Below, piece after piece: positions 11,651-23,421 of a stretch of DNA of 64,000 nt. The notes below the pieces were generated by a model. It saw only the letters and a list, made by a program, of their open reading frames with translations. It did not search any database and had not been told where the DNA came from. The stretch comes from Tanypteryx hageni (lineage: Eukaryota; Arthropoda; Insecta; Odonata; Petaluridae), in NCBI GenBank assembly GCA_028673005.1, contig CM054116.1, positions 148,921,173 through 148,985,172 on the forward strand, written 5' to 3'. A program made the translations under genes and the position numbers. Numbering within the stretch: position 1 is the first letter of the stretch; every line of letters starts with the position of its first letter.

Positions 11651-12850
11651 CGAGGTGCTACCCAAAAGTTCCGGGAATTTGAATAGCGAACGCGAACCGC
11701 TTGTTCACAAGTTCTGTGTGTTTTTGTAATGTCGTGTTTGAGTGGTTCTGTGAATTCGTTTAAAACTGAAATGGCTGATGTTAAGGAGCAAAGAATTTGC
11801 ATCAAATTCTGCTTCAAACTCGGCAAAACGGCAGCAGAAACACACAGAATGCTTAAACAAGCATTTGGTGATGATGCTTTAAGCCAAAGCAAAATGTTTC
11901 TTTGATACAAACGTTTCAAGGACAGATGGACGTCTGTCGATGATGATGAGCATTCTGGTCGACCGTCGACAAGCACAACTCTGGAAAATGTCGCAAAAGT
12001 GCATGAGGCTATCCTGGCAGACCGAAGGCAAATGCTCCATGACATTTGTGACATCGTCGACTGTCGTACGGGACGTGTCAATGCATTTTGTCGGAGGATT
12101 TGAACATGAGACGCATTGCTGCAAAATTTGTTCTGACACTGCTGAGCAACGACCAGAAAGACCATCGCATTGCGCAGGGAGCTTCAAAATGAAGTTAGAG
12201 ATGACCCCAACTTCATCTCCAAGGTCATAACTGGTGATGAATCTTGGGTTTATGGTTATGACCCTGAGACAAAGCAGCAGTCGCCACAGTGGAAGTCGCC
12301 AAATTCACCGTGGCCAAAAAAAGCGCATCAAGTACGCAGCAATGTCAAGTCCATGCTGATAATTTTTTTTGACGTTGACAGGATCGTCCACAAAGAATTC
12401 CTCCCACCCAGTCAAACTGTCAATGGAAATTTTACTGCGACGTTCTGAAGCTGCTAAGGTAGAAAGTCCGACGCAAACGCCCAGACAAGTGGCATAACAA
12501 CGACTGGGTGCTCCACCATGACAATACGCCCGCCCACATGTCACTCGTTATTAGGCAGTTCCCGGATTCCAAAAATATGTGTCATCCCCCATCCCTCCAA
12601 CTCTCCTAACCTCACCCCCTGCAACTTTTTCCTGATCCCCAAAATGAAACTCTGGCTGAAAGGGTGACGTTTTGATACAATTGAGGAGATCTGGGCAGAA
12701 TCGCAAGAGGTGCTTAACACGCTCATACCTGTGGACTTCCAAGGATGCTTCGCATCATGGAAAAAACGCCAGGAATGCTGAATAAAAGCCAAATGACTAC
12801 TACAAGGACTACTTCTAGGGGACAGTGGAAATTAGGACTTAAATAAATAG
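11651..12850 (+). mobile_element. mariner element, 3' terminus lost
   Basis: The left end CGAGGTGCTACCCAAAAGTT follows a TA (11649-11650) and is a typical mariner inverted terminal repeat. The matching right terminus is absent; sequence passes into the 3' end of an RTE-type LINE at about 12850. It encodes the transposase pseudogene at 11771-12781. Confidence 0.8.
11771..12781 (+). pseudogene. mariner transposase, degraded
   Basis: The start is ATG 11771 (MADVKEQRICIKF). The N-terminal helix-turn-helix region includes GKTAAETHRMLKQAFGDDA. The first catalytic aspartate is in ITGDESWVYGYD (about 12229), the second in HHDNTPAH (about 12515). The third position of the D,D34D triad reads asparagine (TPCNFFL, about 12620) where PCDFFL is expected. 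Stops occur after KMFL, in the linker, and after the LKG block. The protein end ECTGA at 12781 is at the family-normal distance (about 340 codons). Mariner transposases cut and paste at TA dinucleotides; this copy is inactive. Confidence 0.9.
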
Positions 12851-12885
12851 TGTTCTGCATATCTGCAGGTTCAGGTGCTCCTCCT

Positions 12886-14651
12886 TCACCTTTCTCTATC
12901 CTGTGCCCTTCTCTTCATCTCCCCATACCCTCCTCCCTCCCTTAGGATATCCAACATTTTAATTCTTCTTCTTCCTCTTTTCTTTCTTCCCTCCACCGTT
13001 CCTTCGATAACATCTGTCAGTAATCCCTCTCTTCTCAAAACATGTCCTATCCATTTCTTTTTCCTAGTCACTATCGTGTCCATCAAACTCCCTTTCTCTT
13101 CTACTCTTCTTAACACTTCCACATTTGTAATCCTATCAGTCCATTTAACCTTCAGCATCCTCCTCCACACCCACATTTCAAATGCCTCCACCATCTCCCT
13201 GTCTCTCTTCTTCAATGTCCATGTCTCCGACCCATATAGCATCACACTCCAAACAACACTTTGCCAATCTCTTCCCCAATCCCAAATCCATCTTGCTGTT
13301 AAATAGCTTCCTTTTTCTATTGAACGCTTCCTTTGCCAAACCTATTCTCATCTTAATTTCCTTCTCACATTTCAGTCCTCTGTTAACAACGTACCAAGAT
13401 ACCTGTACTGTTCCACCTGCTCTATCCTCTCCCCTCTCACCTGCACTTCCATCCTTTCCTCGCCCCCTATTCTCATTACTTTCGTTTTCTTTCCATTTAT
13501 TCTTAACCCATATCTGTCTTCCACGCTCACCAGATTCTGTAGCATCTGCCTCAAGTCTTTCGTCCTCTCAGCAAACAGTATCATGTCATCAGCAAACCTA
13601 ATTGACGATGTAATTCTTCCTCCAACGCTTACTCCTGTGCTCGTCTCCCAACACTCCTTTATCATTTCTTCAGCATAAATGTTAAATAGAGTTAGCGACA
13701 AACAGCAGCCCTGTCTAACTCCTCTCCCAATCTCGAACCACTCTGTCCTGCTTTCCCCTATCATGGCCACCTCCTGTCTCATGTACAGATTCCTTATCAA
13801 CCTTCTGTCTCTCCAATCTACTTTCTTCTCCTTCAATATCTCCATCATCCTTTCCCAACTCATACAGTCAAAAGCCTTCTCCAAGTCCACAAAGCACAGA
13901 CTGATACCCTTGTCCCATTCTAAGTACCTTTCTCCAATCGTCCTTACCACCCCTATGGCATCCCTCATACCCATTCCTTTCCTAAATCCAAATTGTTCTT
14001 CTGCTACATTCTCTTCCATTACCCTCGTCAACCTTCTATTCATCATTCTCAACGTTATCTTGGCCACATGAGCTATCAGACTAATAGTTCTATGCTTCCC
14101 ACACTTCTTTGCCCCTTTCTTTTTAGGTAGTGGTATCATTTCCGTTCTGACGAACTCCTCCGGCCACTCCCCACTCTCATATATTGCATTGCACAAGTTG
14201 GTCAGCTCTTCAATGCCTTCGTCTTGCAGACAATTGAACAGTTCCACAGGTATCCCGTCTACTCCTGCCGCCTTTCCCTCCCTCATTTCCTTCATATCTG
14301 CCACTACTTCCTCCCTCAGTATTGCCTCCCCCATCTCCCTATCCACTTCCCCTTCTTCCTCAATTTCCAGCTCTGCCGGCTTTTCCTTCACACTTGGATG
14401 GCTAGCATGTTCTTTGGTTTAGCATTTAATTTCAGTCCAATAATTCTATCACTGTCATAAATGACCCTGGTAACACTCGGTTCAATCTTCTTATTAACTA
14501 TCATTCCTACCCTGTTTCTCACCCTGGTATTCCCCGAGTAGTATAACTTGGTATCGTCACTCCTCAACTCACCATTTCCCTCCCATCTCACCTCGCTTAT
14601 CCCAATAATGTCCATCTTGTTTAACTCCATCTCTCTCTTGAGATTTTTCAA
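12886..14651 (-). pseudogene. RTE-A endonuclease-reverse transcriptase, broken
   Basis: 14651-14388 carries the endonuclease start (DIIGISEVRWEGNGELRS) and then jumps directly to reverse transcriptase. 14391-13372 contains the RT core: GKAAGVDGIPVELF, EEQFGFRKGMGMRDA, CFVDLEKAFD, GRGVRQGCCLSLTLFN and the catalytic IRFADDM. 13245-12886 carries the conserved C-terminal ETWTLKK ... FEMWVWRRMLKVKW ... GHVLRREGL ... RRGRRRIKMLD region typical of the RTE/BovB clade; a frameshift separates it from the RT core. The family copies its RNA at a nick made by its own endonuclease; this copy lacks a complete endonuclease. Confidence 0.9.
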
Positions 14652-14769
14652 TTTTCCAGCTCTTAATAACGTCCTTACATTCCAGGTCCCTAATCTTAAT
14701 CTTCCTCTGACTTTGCTTTATTCTCTAGACTCTTCGTAAAATGTCTCTCCCAGAGATCCGATCGGGAAA

Positions 14770-15048
14770 CTATTTTAACTCCGGAATATTTAATTTGCAA
14801 AGAATCCATGATGTTTCTAACTCTTCCACACCATAACATGGGATAATTTCAGCAGTGGTTTCCTGTTGCCTTCCACTGTCTAGAGAGGCCGCCCCTAACC
14901 TGGGGTACAGACGCCTTTTGTAGCCGCCCCTAACATGGGGTACAGTCGCTACTAGATGGGTTCCAGGGGCATTTCCTCCACCTGAGGGACCATCACCCGC
15001 CCTAAGAGGTTCATCTGCCCGAAGCTGTTCGCCCCCTAGGGTCATCAA
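14770..15048 (-). pseudogene. RTE-A 5' leader with conserved 92-codon frame
   Basis: An open frame of 92 codons (MMTLGGEQLRADEPLRAG ...) lies in the 5' region of family A. The duplicate at 53848-54126 keeps the same frame with a single residue change. The product is low-complexity and matches no domain I know. It may be simple 5' UTR that happens to be open; conservation between these two copies reflects their recent duplication and is no proof of coding. Confidence 0.45.
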
Positions 15049-15092
15049 GTTATTTTCCGCCTCCTGGCACTTGGCGTTGGGTCCCTGGCTGC

Positions 15093-15798
15093 ACGGTTAT
15101 TTATCAAGTTTGATTTTCACATAGATGAGATTTTCAATATATTAATACCATTTACATGCAGAAAACTTTTTATGCGGTTTTCTTGTTTTTGCAGCAGTAG
15201 AGGGAGGTTGAAAGTTGAGAAAGTAGTTAAGAGTGGAGTGAGGAGAAGGGTCTTCGAAGTATCAGTAGCCATCAGAGGAGTCTTAAACCCTTTCCCCCTG
15301 TATGTATTAAATAATCAATTCCCTGAGTAATAGTCGTATATTTATAATTTACCATGAAATTACGGCAACTATCTGTAATATCCAAATTCTCTTATTGTGA
15401 TCCCTTATAGCCCTGGAGAAAAACAAACCTATTTTCTCCTTCCTAGAGTCGATAATCCAAATTTAATCATCATGTATGTGCTTTCAGTAGTCTGTGAGAA
15501 TTGCAATTATCTATGATACCCAAAATCACAGTCATGATGCAATTAGTGTTTTGGATAGAGTAAAATCTTACATATTATCCAAAGAAAATGTTGGTGATGA
15601 TGTTTTCATAATATGCATGATATTGAAAATTAGAATAAGTTAACTTATATGTTTATGGGAATAAAGAAAAATGAAAAATATATTTCTGTAACTCGAATTT
15701 TCTATAACTCGAATAATTTTTGCTTTTCCCTTGAGATTTGAGTTATAGAAGTTCAACTATAATTCGTTATGATGGCATTAATTTCCATTTAAGGCATT
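15093..15798 (+). repeat. Repeat X, copy 1, first segment
   Basis: An interspersed repeat recognised by comparison with 41433-42083 plus 49991-50935 and with the inverted fragment 53305-53803. Shared stretches include GAGAAAAACAAACC, TTTAATCATCATGT and TCTATAACTCGAATAATTTT. It has no coding capacity. It is interrupted at about 15799 by RTE-B and continues at 18809 and 21771. Confidence 0.75.
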
Positions 15799-18700
15799 AA
15801 TACCTCTATGGGTCCCTCTGGGGTAAAATATTCCGGAGGTAAAATAGTCCCCCAATCGGATCTCCGAGTGGGGACTACCCTAGGGGATGCACAATGGAAA
15901 TGTAACATTAATAAGAAAGCAGGTAGTGAGAAATTAAGAATAGGCACATGGAATGTTAGGATTATGAATTCAGGGGGTAAACTAGAGAACTTAAAAAGGG
16001 AAATGAGAAGGAATAATGTAGGTATAGTAGGTCTTAGTAAAGTTCGGTGGGAAGGAGAAGGCTAGATAAATTCGGATGAATTTAAGATTATTTACTCGGG
16101 AGGAGAGAAAAAGGAAAGGGGAGTGGGGATTATAAGGAGAAAAGAGATAGCTGAAAGAATTAGCAAGGTAGTGACAGTTAATGATAGATTAATAGCCATA
16201 AAACTTCAGATGGAGCCAGTGAAAATGTTTATAATTCAAGTGTATATGCCAACAACTAATGCTGGCGACGACGAAGTAGATGAAATGTATGAACAGATTA
16301 TGGAGATATTGGAGGATGAGGGAAAAGGAAGGATCACCACCATAGTAATGGGAGACTGGAACAGTATAGTCGCAGAGGGACAGGAAAATAACATAGTGGG
16401 AAAATATGGACTAGGGAAGAGAAATGAAAGAGGGGAGAAACTTGTGGAATTCTGCCATAGAAATAGATTGATTGTAACTAATATATGGTTTAAACATCAC
16501 CAGCGGAGACTTTACACATGGAGAAGCCCAGAAGACCTGAGACGATACCAGATAGATTATATACTAGTCAATGAAAGATTTAGAAATAGCATTAAAAATA
16601 TGAAAACACTACCAGGGGCAGATATCGATTCTGACCACAACCTTTCGGTGGCAAATACACAATGTAGACTGAAGAGCATTAAGAGAAACATAAGAGTTAA
16701 GAAGAAATGGAACTTAGAGGAACTCCTTAAAAACAAGGAAGCTATCATGACTGAGCTGGAGAAAAGGTTGGGGGGGAGAGCTGAAGAAAATAGGAAGAAT
16801 ATAGATGAGGAGTGGAGATACATCCATAGCAACATAAAAGATGTAATGGAAAAGAAGGTAGGAAAGATAAGGGGTGAAAGAAACAAAAACCCTGGATCAC
16901 AGCAGCCATGCTGCAAAAAATGGAAGAGCAGAGAAAGTGGAAGAGCATAAACACTGAAGAAGGACAAAGAAAGTACAAGGAGTTAAATAATGCTTTAAGA
17001 AGGGAAACAGATAAAGCCAGAGAATAGTGGATAAATGAGAAATGCAAGGAGATTGTCGAGTGTGAAAGAATTTGTAGAACAAACCTCATGTATAGCAAAG
17101 CAAGGGAACTATTCATGAAATAGGCAAGAAAGATAGGACGTAAAAGAATCATGAACAAAAGTGGTAAATAGTCTTGGAGCCAGACAATGTAAACAATGTC
17201 TGGAAAGAATACATTGAGGTGCTGTATGACAAAGAAGGAAAGCCAAGAAATATTGAATCAAATGAAAAAGAGGATGTGGAAAAAGATCAGCTAGGACCAA
17301 GTATTCTCGAGTCTGAAGTTAAAAGAGCAATTGATGACATGAAAAGAAGGAAGGCTGTTGGGAGTGATGATATACCAGTGGACGTTCTTAAGGTTTTGGG
17401 GCCGAAAGCAGTTAAGCAACTCACAAAATTCTTTAACCAAGTATATGATACTGGCATATGGCCTGAAGATTTTTTTAGATGTTGTTATGGTTCCACTGGA
17501 GAAAAAGAACAATGCAAAATGTTTTAAGGATTACAGAACTATTAATTTATTTTCTCATTCAGCTAAAGTTATAACCAGAATAATAACCAAAAGGATTGAA
17601 TGTAAAATAGAAAAGGAGCTGCAAGATAATCAGTTTGGTTTCAGAAGAGGAAGGGGGACTAGAGGTGCTATAGGATGTATGAGGATGATGATAAAAAGAG
17701 CTCTAGAAGTCAATAAAGGTATGTATTTTTGTTTTGTAGATTGGGAGAAAGCTTTGGACCAAGTGAAATGGGATAAAATGCTGGGTATTTTAAACAAAAT
17801 AAAAATAGATTGGAAAGATAAAAGACTGCTTAAAAATCTTTACTTTGATCAAAAGATTAGAGTCAGGGTTGAAGGAGAAGAAACAGAAAGTACTTCAATA
17901 GGGAGGGGAGTGAGGCAGGGTTGTCCTATTTCACCAGCGATATTTAATATTTATGCAGAAACAATAACAGAAGAAGCGTTGATGGAAGAGAAAAGATTTA
18001 AGATAGGAGGTGAAAGTATTACCACCATTAAATACGCAGATGATCAGGGATTAATAGCAGAAGACGAGAAAGAACTTCAGAGGATGTCAGACAGACTAGT
18101 GGAGGTTGGCCAACAATATGGAATGAAGATCAATGCTGAAAAAACGAAAGTCATGGTGGTTTCAAAGGAACATAAAGAATTAAATATAATGGTAAATGGC
18201 CAAAAATTGGAACAAGTAAGTAGTTTCAAATATCTTGGCAGTATTTTAGCGCAGGATGGAAGTAGTACACAGGACATCAGAAGTAGGATTGCAATGGCAA
18301 AAGCAGCATTTAACGAGAAGAAGGAGCTTCTCACAAGCAAGAAAATAAATTTAGAAACAAGGAAGAAATTAGCAAAATGCTACATATGGAGCATAGCTCT
18401 TTATGGTGCAGAGACATGGACGGTAAGGAGAAAGGAGGAAAAATATTTAGAAAGTTTTGAGATGTGGGTATGGAGAAGAATGATGAAAGTGAAATGGACA
18501 GAGAGGAAGAGAAACGAAGAAGTATTAGAAATGGTGGGAGAAGAAAGGACGCTAATAAAAACAATCAGGGAAAGAAAAGCAAATTGGATAGGGCACATAT
18601 TGAGAAGACAGTGTTTACAAAGGACGATCTTAGAAGGAAAAATTAGTGGAAGAAGAGGAAGAGGGAGAAGAAGAATAGGAATATTAGATAATATAAAGCA

Positions 18701-18808
18701 GGGATATAATATTTATAGAGGTATAAAAGAGGCTTCTAGGGAGAGAGAGAAATGGAGGCAGCGATTCAGTTAAAACCTGTCTTCGGACAGAAGCATGATG
18801 ATGATGAT
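15799..18808 (+). mobile_element. RTE/BovB-type LINE, family B copy 1
   Basis: 5'-truncated at AATACCTCTATGG, where homology to copy 2 begins, and ending in a hairpin CCTGTCTTCGGACAG plus a (GAT)n tail. Flanks show an imperfect duplication of about 23 bp (TTAATTTCCAT ... GCATTAA at 15778-15800 and 18813-18835). The uninterrupted repeat X at about 50352 shows the same site once, confirming the insertion. Confidence 0.88.
15808..18773 (+). pseudogene. RTE-B endonuclease-reverse transcriptase, several lesions
   Basis: ATG 15808 (MGPSGVKYSGGK) opens an apurinic-endonuclease-like domain with TWNVR, LSKVRW, MGDWNS and DSDHN motifs. A TAG lies at 16063-16065. Frameshifts follow near 16890 and 17480. 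The RT region 17358-18773 contains QFGFRRGRGTRGA, CFVDWEKALD, GRGVRQGCPISPAIFN and IKYADDQG. The C-terminus is the clade-typical GAETWTVRR ... FEMWVWRRMMKVKW ... RRGRGRRRIG region ending at QRFS. It is the same family as 36448-39414 but more decayed. Confidence 0.92.
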
Positions 18809-19058
18809 TTCTTTAATTTCCATAAAGAGCATTAAAGGTCCCTTTAAAAGCAATGAGGTCATTGCCATGGTTTTTATAAATTTCCATTGTTGAAAAGAGG
18901 AAAACTTCACACTTTTTTCTGATTTAAAGCAGATATTACGCTAATTCAGTACGTATTTGAATTCTGCCTTAAAAAATTAAGAACTCTGTTATTTCAGCTA
19001 GAAACCTTTTTTCCTAAATTCGTATCCCAATTTTAAGTAATTTAAAAATCCATTTTAG
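18809..19058 (+). repeat. Repeat X, copy 1, second segment
   Basis: Continues repeat X after the RTE-B insertion; CATTGTTGAAAAGAGGAA and the following sequence match 50452 onward in copy 2. It ends at CATTTTAG, where the long-inverted-repeat element begins. Confidence 0.75.
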
Positions 19059-19661
19059 TGTGGGGAAATTAGTCAACTTTTAGGGCTAATTGTTTCAGTA
19101 ATTAGTATAGAAATGATTTTTGCCTAGAAATGTTGGTATTAGCATCCTAAACAACATACTAAAAGTCCCCAACATAGGTGTTGTGCTAGCGCCACCATCT
19201 TGAAAAAATAGTGGCAGAACAACACTGAAAATGCATTTTTCGCAAATAACTCCAAAATGAATAATTCTGTGGCAAAATTTAATAGGAACGAAAGAAAGGA
19301 TGAGAAGATTTCCTATAAGATACACTCCTCATGCAGTTGTTAATGTCAATTTATTGCCCTTAGCAGCCACTAACATTATTGACTAAAAAATCCAGACTTG
19401 AAAAGTGTTAAAATCAACAATTATGAGTGATCAATCATCTATTTATGTCTTGAATAGTATATTTTTAGATTACCCTTTTCCACACCACCCCAGTGGTGTA
19501 GTGGTATCCCTGGTAGGCCTAATCCAGTCATTTTCAAATCATTCACAAGAATTTCAGCTTCCTAGCCGCACCCTTGCTTCTTTTACCATAATAAGTGCTG
19601 GGCTCAATAATATCTGAAACAACTTCATCTTCAGAATTTGAGCAATCTGCAGAGATAGGAA
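19059..19661 (+). repeat. Left long terminal inverted repeat
   Basis: Matches 21165-21770 inverted with moderate divergence. It includes a tRNA-like string (GTGGTGTAGTGGTATCC) that lacks a B-box and is not a tRNA gene. Confidence 0.8.
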
Positions 19662-19879
19662 CTGTTTCTATGGCCACCTCTTAACTCAGGAAGCAATCAG
19701 GACCATCATACTTGAAACAGCTGATATAAAGGAGACATAAAACAAGCAGTATCAGAACTGCAAAATTTTCATGAAAACATTCCTACATTACAATCAATAT
19801 TTGAGAACTACACTGTTACTGACAATGTAGAAAAATTCCAGCAACAGCTCAACAACTTACAGTTCTGAGGTCCTGCTGT

Positions 19880-21060
19880 AAAGCTATGGATCCAGTATTT
19901 CATCCTAGTTAATTTGATAAGGCAATTCATTAGAGCTGGGTGGATCGGGGATTGGGACCTGCATTTGAAAACAATTCACCAAATTCTTCCATTTTTTCAT
20001 GCTGCAGGACATATTATGCAAAATGTTGTCAAATGTACCTGTAAGACATGTATGGGTTACCTGAGAACATGTCTATGAGTGAATTTGAGACATTTAATAG
20101 AGAGGGTTACTTCACCATGCAAAGATCACTTAAATTTTAGGCCAGTTTGTGGACATCTTATAATAGAGCAAACTATGATGTGAATGATGCAAACCATCGG
20201 TGGACTAATGAGAGGTCGAGGATTTGCTGATAGTGTCATAGCCATGTGGATTATAGTTATGCCTGCTATGCTTTAAATCTGTGACAACCTTGAAGAATTT
20301 TCTGGCATTCGAGGAAGTACTTCAGAATAACACATAGGGTTCAGAATTTCATGCATTCAAAGGGATGATGCAGACTGCAACAAGGTTCTAGCATGGTTTG
20401 AAACCTACTCTCCATTTCCAGAGATCAATCATGTTATGTCAGATGCCACAGGGTACATCAGTGAAGATTCTGCCAACTGTTACAATGCAGCCAGTTTTGG
20501 TTCTGCCACAATTACAGGAATAATAGGAGGAAATTTTTAAGAAGTTAAAAAGAACTGACAGAGTGATTATCCTAGCTACCAATAATTCTCTCGTTCAAGT
20601 ACGTGACATAGCTGTACCATGTGAATCAACACTTCTGTTTCAAAGAATTATTTGTAGTATGAAAGATGAGGAAAAACTTCGAGACTGCTTCAGTTACAAA
20701 CTTCTTCCTATGCCCGTGTCTTTTTGATGAAAATGCTTTAAGAAAAATGAACAAATCTGCTCTATATTCAATTTTCAAGTCAACTGACTTAAAATTTTCA
20801 TCAATGGAAAAAGCATACTAGATTTTAGGTGGAGGATATATGTTACATAGGGTTTCATGGTTACAATTTGTGACATCTTTGACACCGACATAATACGTTA
20901 AATGTCATTTTGGTGCAGCATGTGTCATAGTGTTTGATGGTTATGATGATAATGCATGTATGCATGAAAATCACAGAATGCAGCAGACGTTATGTTGATA
21001 CAAAATCAGTGGACATATTTTTTGAAGAAAATATGAGCATGAGTTATAGCAGAGATCCAG
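19880..21060 (+). pseudogene. Broken ORF of an uncharacterised arthropod transposon protein
   Basis: Translating across stops and shifts gives recognisable blocks in one order: LIRQFIRAGWIGDWDLHLKT, TIGGLMRGRGFADSVIAMWI, DDADCNKVLAWFETYSPF, INHVMSDATGYISEDSANC and CVIVFDGYDDNACMH. From memory these match large proteins repeatedly predicted in arthropod and cnidarian genomes whose function is not established and which look transposon-borne. The part downstream of the VFDGYD block is truncated by the right inverted repeat. No DDE triad is identifiable. Whether this protein mobilised the element or was captured by it is unknown. Confidence 0.6.
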
Positions 21061-21164
21061 ATGAAGACCATCATCTCGATTTTGACTTAAATCCTTATGA
21101 AGACAACTTCTGCATACCTGATTTCTACTTAAATCCTAATGAAGACAACTCCTGCATAAAAACA

Positions 21165-21770
21165 GTTTTTGTCTCTGCAGATCGCTCAAATTCTGAAGAT
21201 GTAGTTTTGTCCATATTATTAAGCCCGGCACTTCTTATGGTAAAAGAAGCAAGGGTGCAGCTAGGAAGCTGAAATTCTTCTGAATGATTTGAAAATTACT
21301 GGATTAGGCCTACCAGGGATATCACTACAAAAAACGAGGATATTAGTCTACCACTGGGGTGGTGTGGAATAGGGTAAACTAAAAATACATTATTCAAATT
21401 ATAAATAGATGATTGATCACTCATAATTGTCAATTTTAACACTTTTCAAGTCTTCGGGTTTTTGAGCCGATAATGTTAGCAGCTGTTTAAGGGCAATAAA
21501 TTGATGTAAACAACTGTATGAGGAGTGTATCCTATAGGAAATTTTGTCATCTTTTCTTTTGTTCCTATTAAATTTTGCCATAGAAGTAGCCGTTTTGGAG
21601 TTATTTGCGAAAAACCCATTTCCTGCAGCTATTTTTTCAAGATAGCGGCGCTAGCATAACACCTATGTTGGGACTTTTAGTATGTTGTTTAGGATGCTAA
21701 TACCAACATTTCTAAGCTAAAATAATCTCTATACTAATTACTTCCACAATTAACTTCTAAATGCCCCGGA
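21165..21770 (-). repeat. Right long terminal inverted repeat
   Basis: Inverted partner of 19059-19661. The outermost TCCGGGG tip abuts repeat X at 21771. Confidence 0.8.
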
Positions 21771-21985
21771 CTATTTTTAGGAAGCCTTGCACTGAATCCC
21801 ATGCTATTCTAATGTGGTATTGAAATGGAAAAGTGGGGTTAAGAAGGCATTAAACATTAACTTTTTTGTAATTTTCAAATTTTCTTGTTGGTTATGCCAC
21901 TCGACATACCTACATGCAAAATTTCAGATTTCTAATACTTCTAGAAGTACCTAAGAGTTTTATGTCAGACAGTGAGACAAATAGC

Positions 21986-22046
<61 letters not shown>
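21771..22046 (+). repeat. Repeat X, copy 1, third segment, ending in (TA)n
   Basis: Resumes repeat X (GTATTGAAATGGAAAAGTGG as at about 50663) and ends with CTTCTAGAAGTACC then a (TA)n tract at 21990-22046. Confidence 0.75.
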
Positions 22047-22047
<1 letters not shown>

Positions 22048-22081
22048 CTATTATATATAGACACCTCTTACTTATGATAAA

Positions 22082-22114
<33 letters not shown>
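22082..22114. repeat. (CA)n(TA)n microsatellite
   Basis: Simple dinucleotide tract immediately upstream of a piggyBac left end. Confidence 0.95.
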
Positions 22115-23421
22115 ATGGTGGCCCTAAAACATCGAAAGTTTAAAATGTTACGATCGATGCCCTTAAACCCTCCAGCATGTGCGATGTACCGTTTGCGTCC
22201 ACACAGCAGAAGATATGAGCTCATAAGATATCTGTTGGAGAGGTCATAAATTTGAGCTGGAAAAGCAACACCACTTAATGAATAGACGTTCTTAGGCCCC
22301 TTCTTGTCTATGTTTGCATCTATGATTATTTCTTTTATTTTTTCCATCCTCGTGTCCCTTGCCTTACTCAGCACTCAGTCAGTCCAAGATGGCCTCTACC
22401 TCTCATGCATTACATGAAATACACGTTCTCGATATTTTGGATGAAATTAGCAAAAGTAGCATTCACAATGACTCTGAAGAATTGAAAGAATATTCTGTTG
22501 ATACAAGTGACGAAGAATTAGAATCAGAGGAGGAATTACAGGAAGGTAATGTGAGTTTTCTGCAAAAAAAGTTGGTGTCCGACGTTTGGGATGATGTTAA
22601 CAGTGTTAATGCTCCTCAGCCCTTTCCATGTGATTTGGTTGGAAAACAATTAGTGTCATTGTCTGATATAAATGATCCATTAGAGTACTTCGAGTTGTTT
22701 TTTGATGAAACTCTCATTTGCCTAATTGTGTTCGAAACGAATCGTTATGCAGAACAAATTTTGACTCACGAGAAGAATGCAATTGCGGCGCTCAAAAAAC
22801 CTCGGTATCAGAAATGGGTTCCAACTAATGCTAATGAAGTAAGAGTGTTTATAGCTGTAATTATGTTGATGAGTGTGGTTCAGAAACTTACATATAAAAT
22901 GTATGTTAGCAGAAAACATATACAGTGAAAACTGTCAAAGGCGCAATCGCAAGAGATCATGCAATATTTCCGGGTTAAGTAGGTTTTTCCATCTTAGACA
23001 GGTTAAAAAAATGGACATGGATTTTTTACGAAATATAAAAAAAATCATGCATAGACAACTAAATTTATTATAATTAAACCATTTTCCTTTAAAAACCCAC
23101 AGCCCAGAAATTATACATATTTTATAAAGATTTAACCAGCTAAACAAAGATACTTATAGATTCTGCATATACATAATACAAATATTACAAAAAAGGCAAA
23201 GCATCACTGAAAATTATTTCACGAAACTGTCCAATTTCAATTGTTTTGTTTTCTTTTTCAGTGTTTTCGTCATACAGGCGAAAGAATACCCTAACTCCAG
23301 AACTTTTTCATAAAAGTCATTTTCCTCCTTCATTTTGTCTTAATATTTTAATGTGTTAATGTAACTTAACACTTGTGATGATGTAAGTGTTTCCGGTTCC
23401 TCAGAATCTTCTCCCCCTTGT

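Larger units (their letters stand above)
12852..15092 (-). mobile_element. RTE/BovB-type LINE, family A copy 1, internally deleted
   Basis: On the minus strand the copy starts with a GC-rich leader (GCAGCCAGGGACCCAACGCC) and runs through an endonuclease fragment and reverse transcriptase. It ends with a small hairpin CTGCAGATATGCAG just before about 12852. About half of the endonuclease and the linker are missing at about 14388. The 5' part is nearly identical to 53804-54130 in inverted orientation. Confidence 0.85.
19059..21770 (+). mobile_element. DNA transposon with about 600-bp terminal inverted repeats, superfamily unclear
   Basis: Left (19059-19661) and right (21165-21770) ends are inverted copies over about 600 bp, for example TTGGTATTAGCATCCTAAAC at 19134 against its reverse complement at about 21690. 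Tips read TGTGGGGAAATTAG and TCCGGGGCATTTAG. Flanks CATTTTAG and CTATTTTTAG look like a 9-bp duplication; repeat X copy 2 has the same site once (CATTTTTTG at about 50616). The interior encodes the broken protein at 19880-21060. Long ends and a 9-bp duplication would suit Mutator-like or foldback elements, but no diagnostic transposase domain is seen. Confidence 0.8.

Noticed and set aside
13372..14391. Possible host gene (automated annotations of such proteins sometimes read craniofacial development protein 2)
   Set aside because: It has full RTE/BovB reverse transcriptase motifs, multiple copies and transposon structure, so it is a LINE.
12875..14460. Several plus-strand open frames rich in Ser, Leu and Pro
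   Set aside because: They are antisense shadows of the RTE-A coding region; the same effect occurs at 36623-38665 over RTE-B.
19485..19520. tRNA-like string GTGGTGTAGTGGTATCC
   Set aside because: No B-box or closing stems, and it is part of a long terminal inverted repeat.
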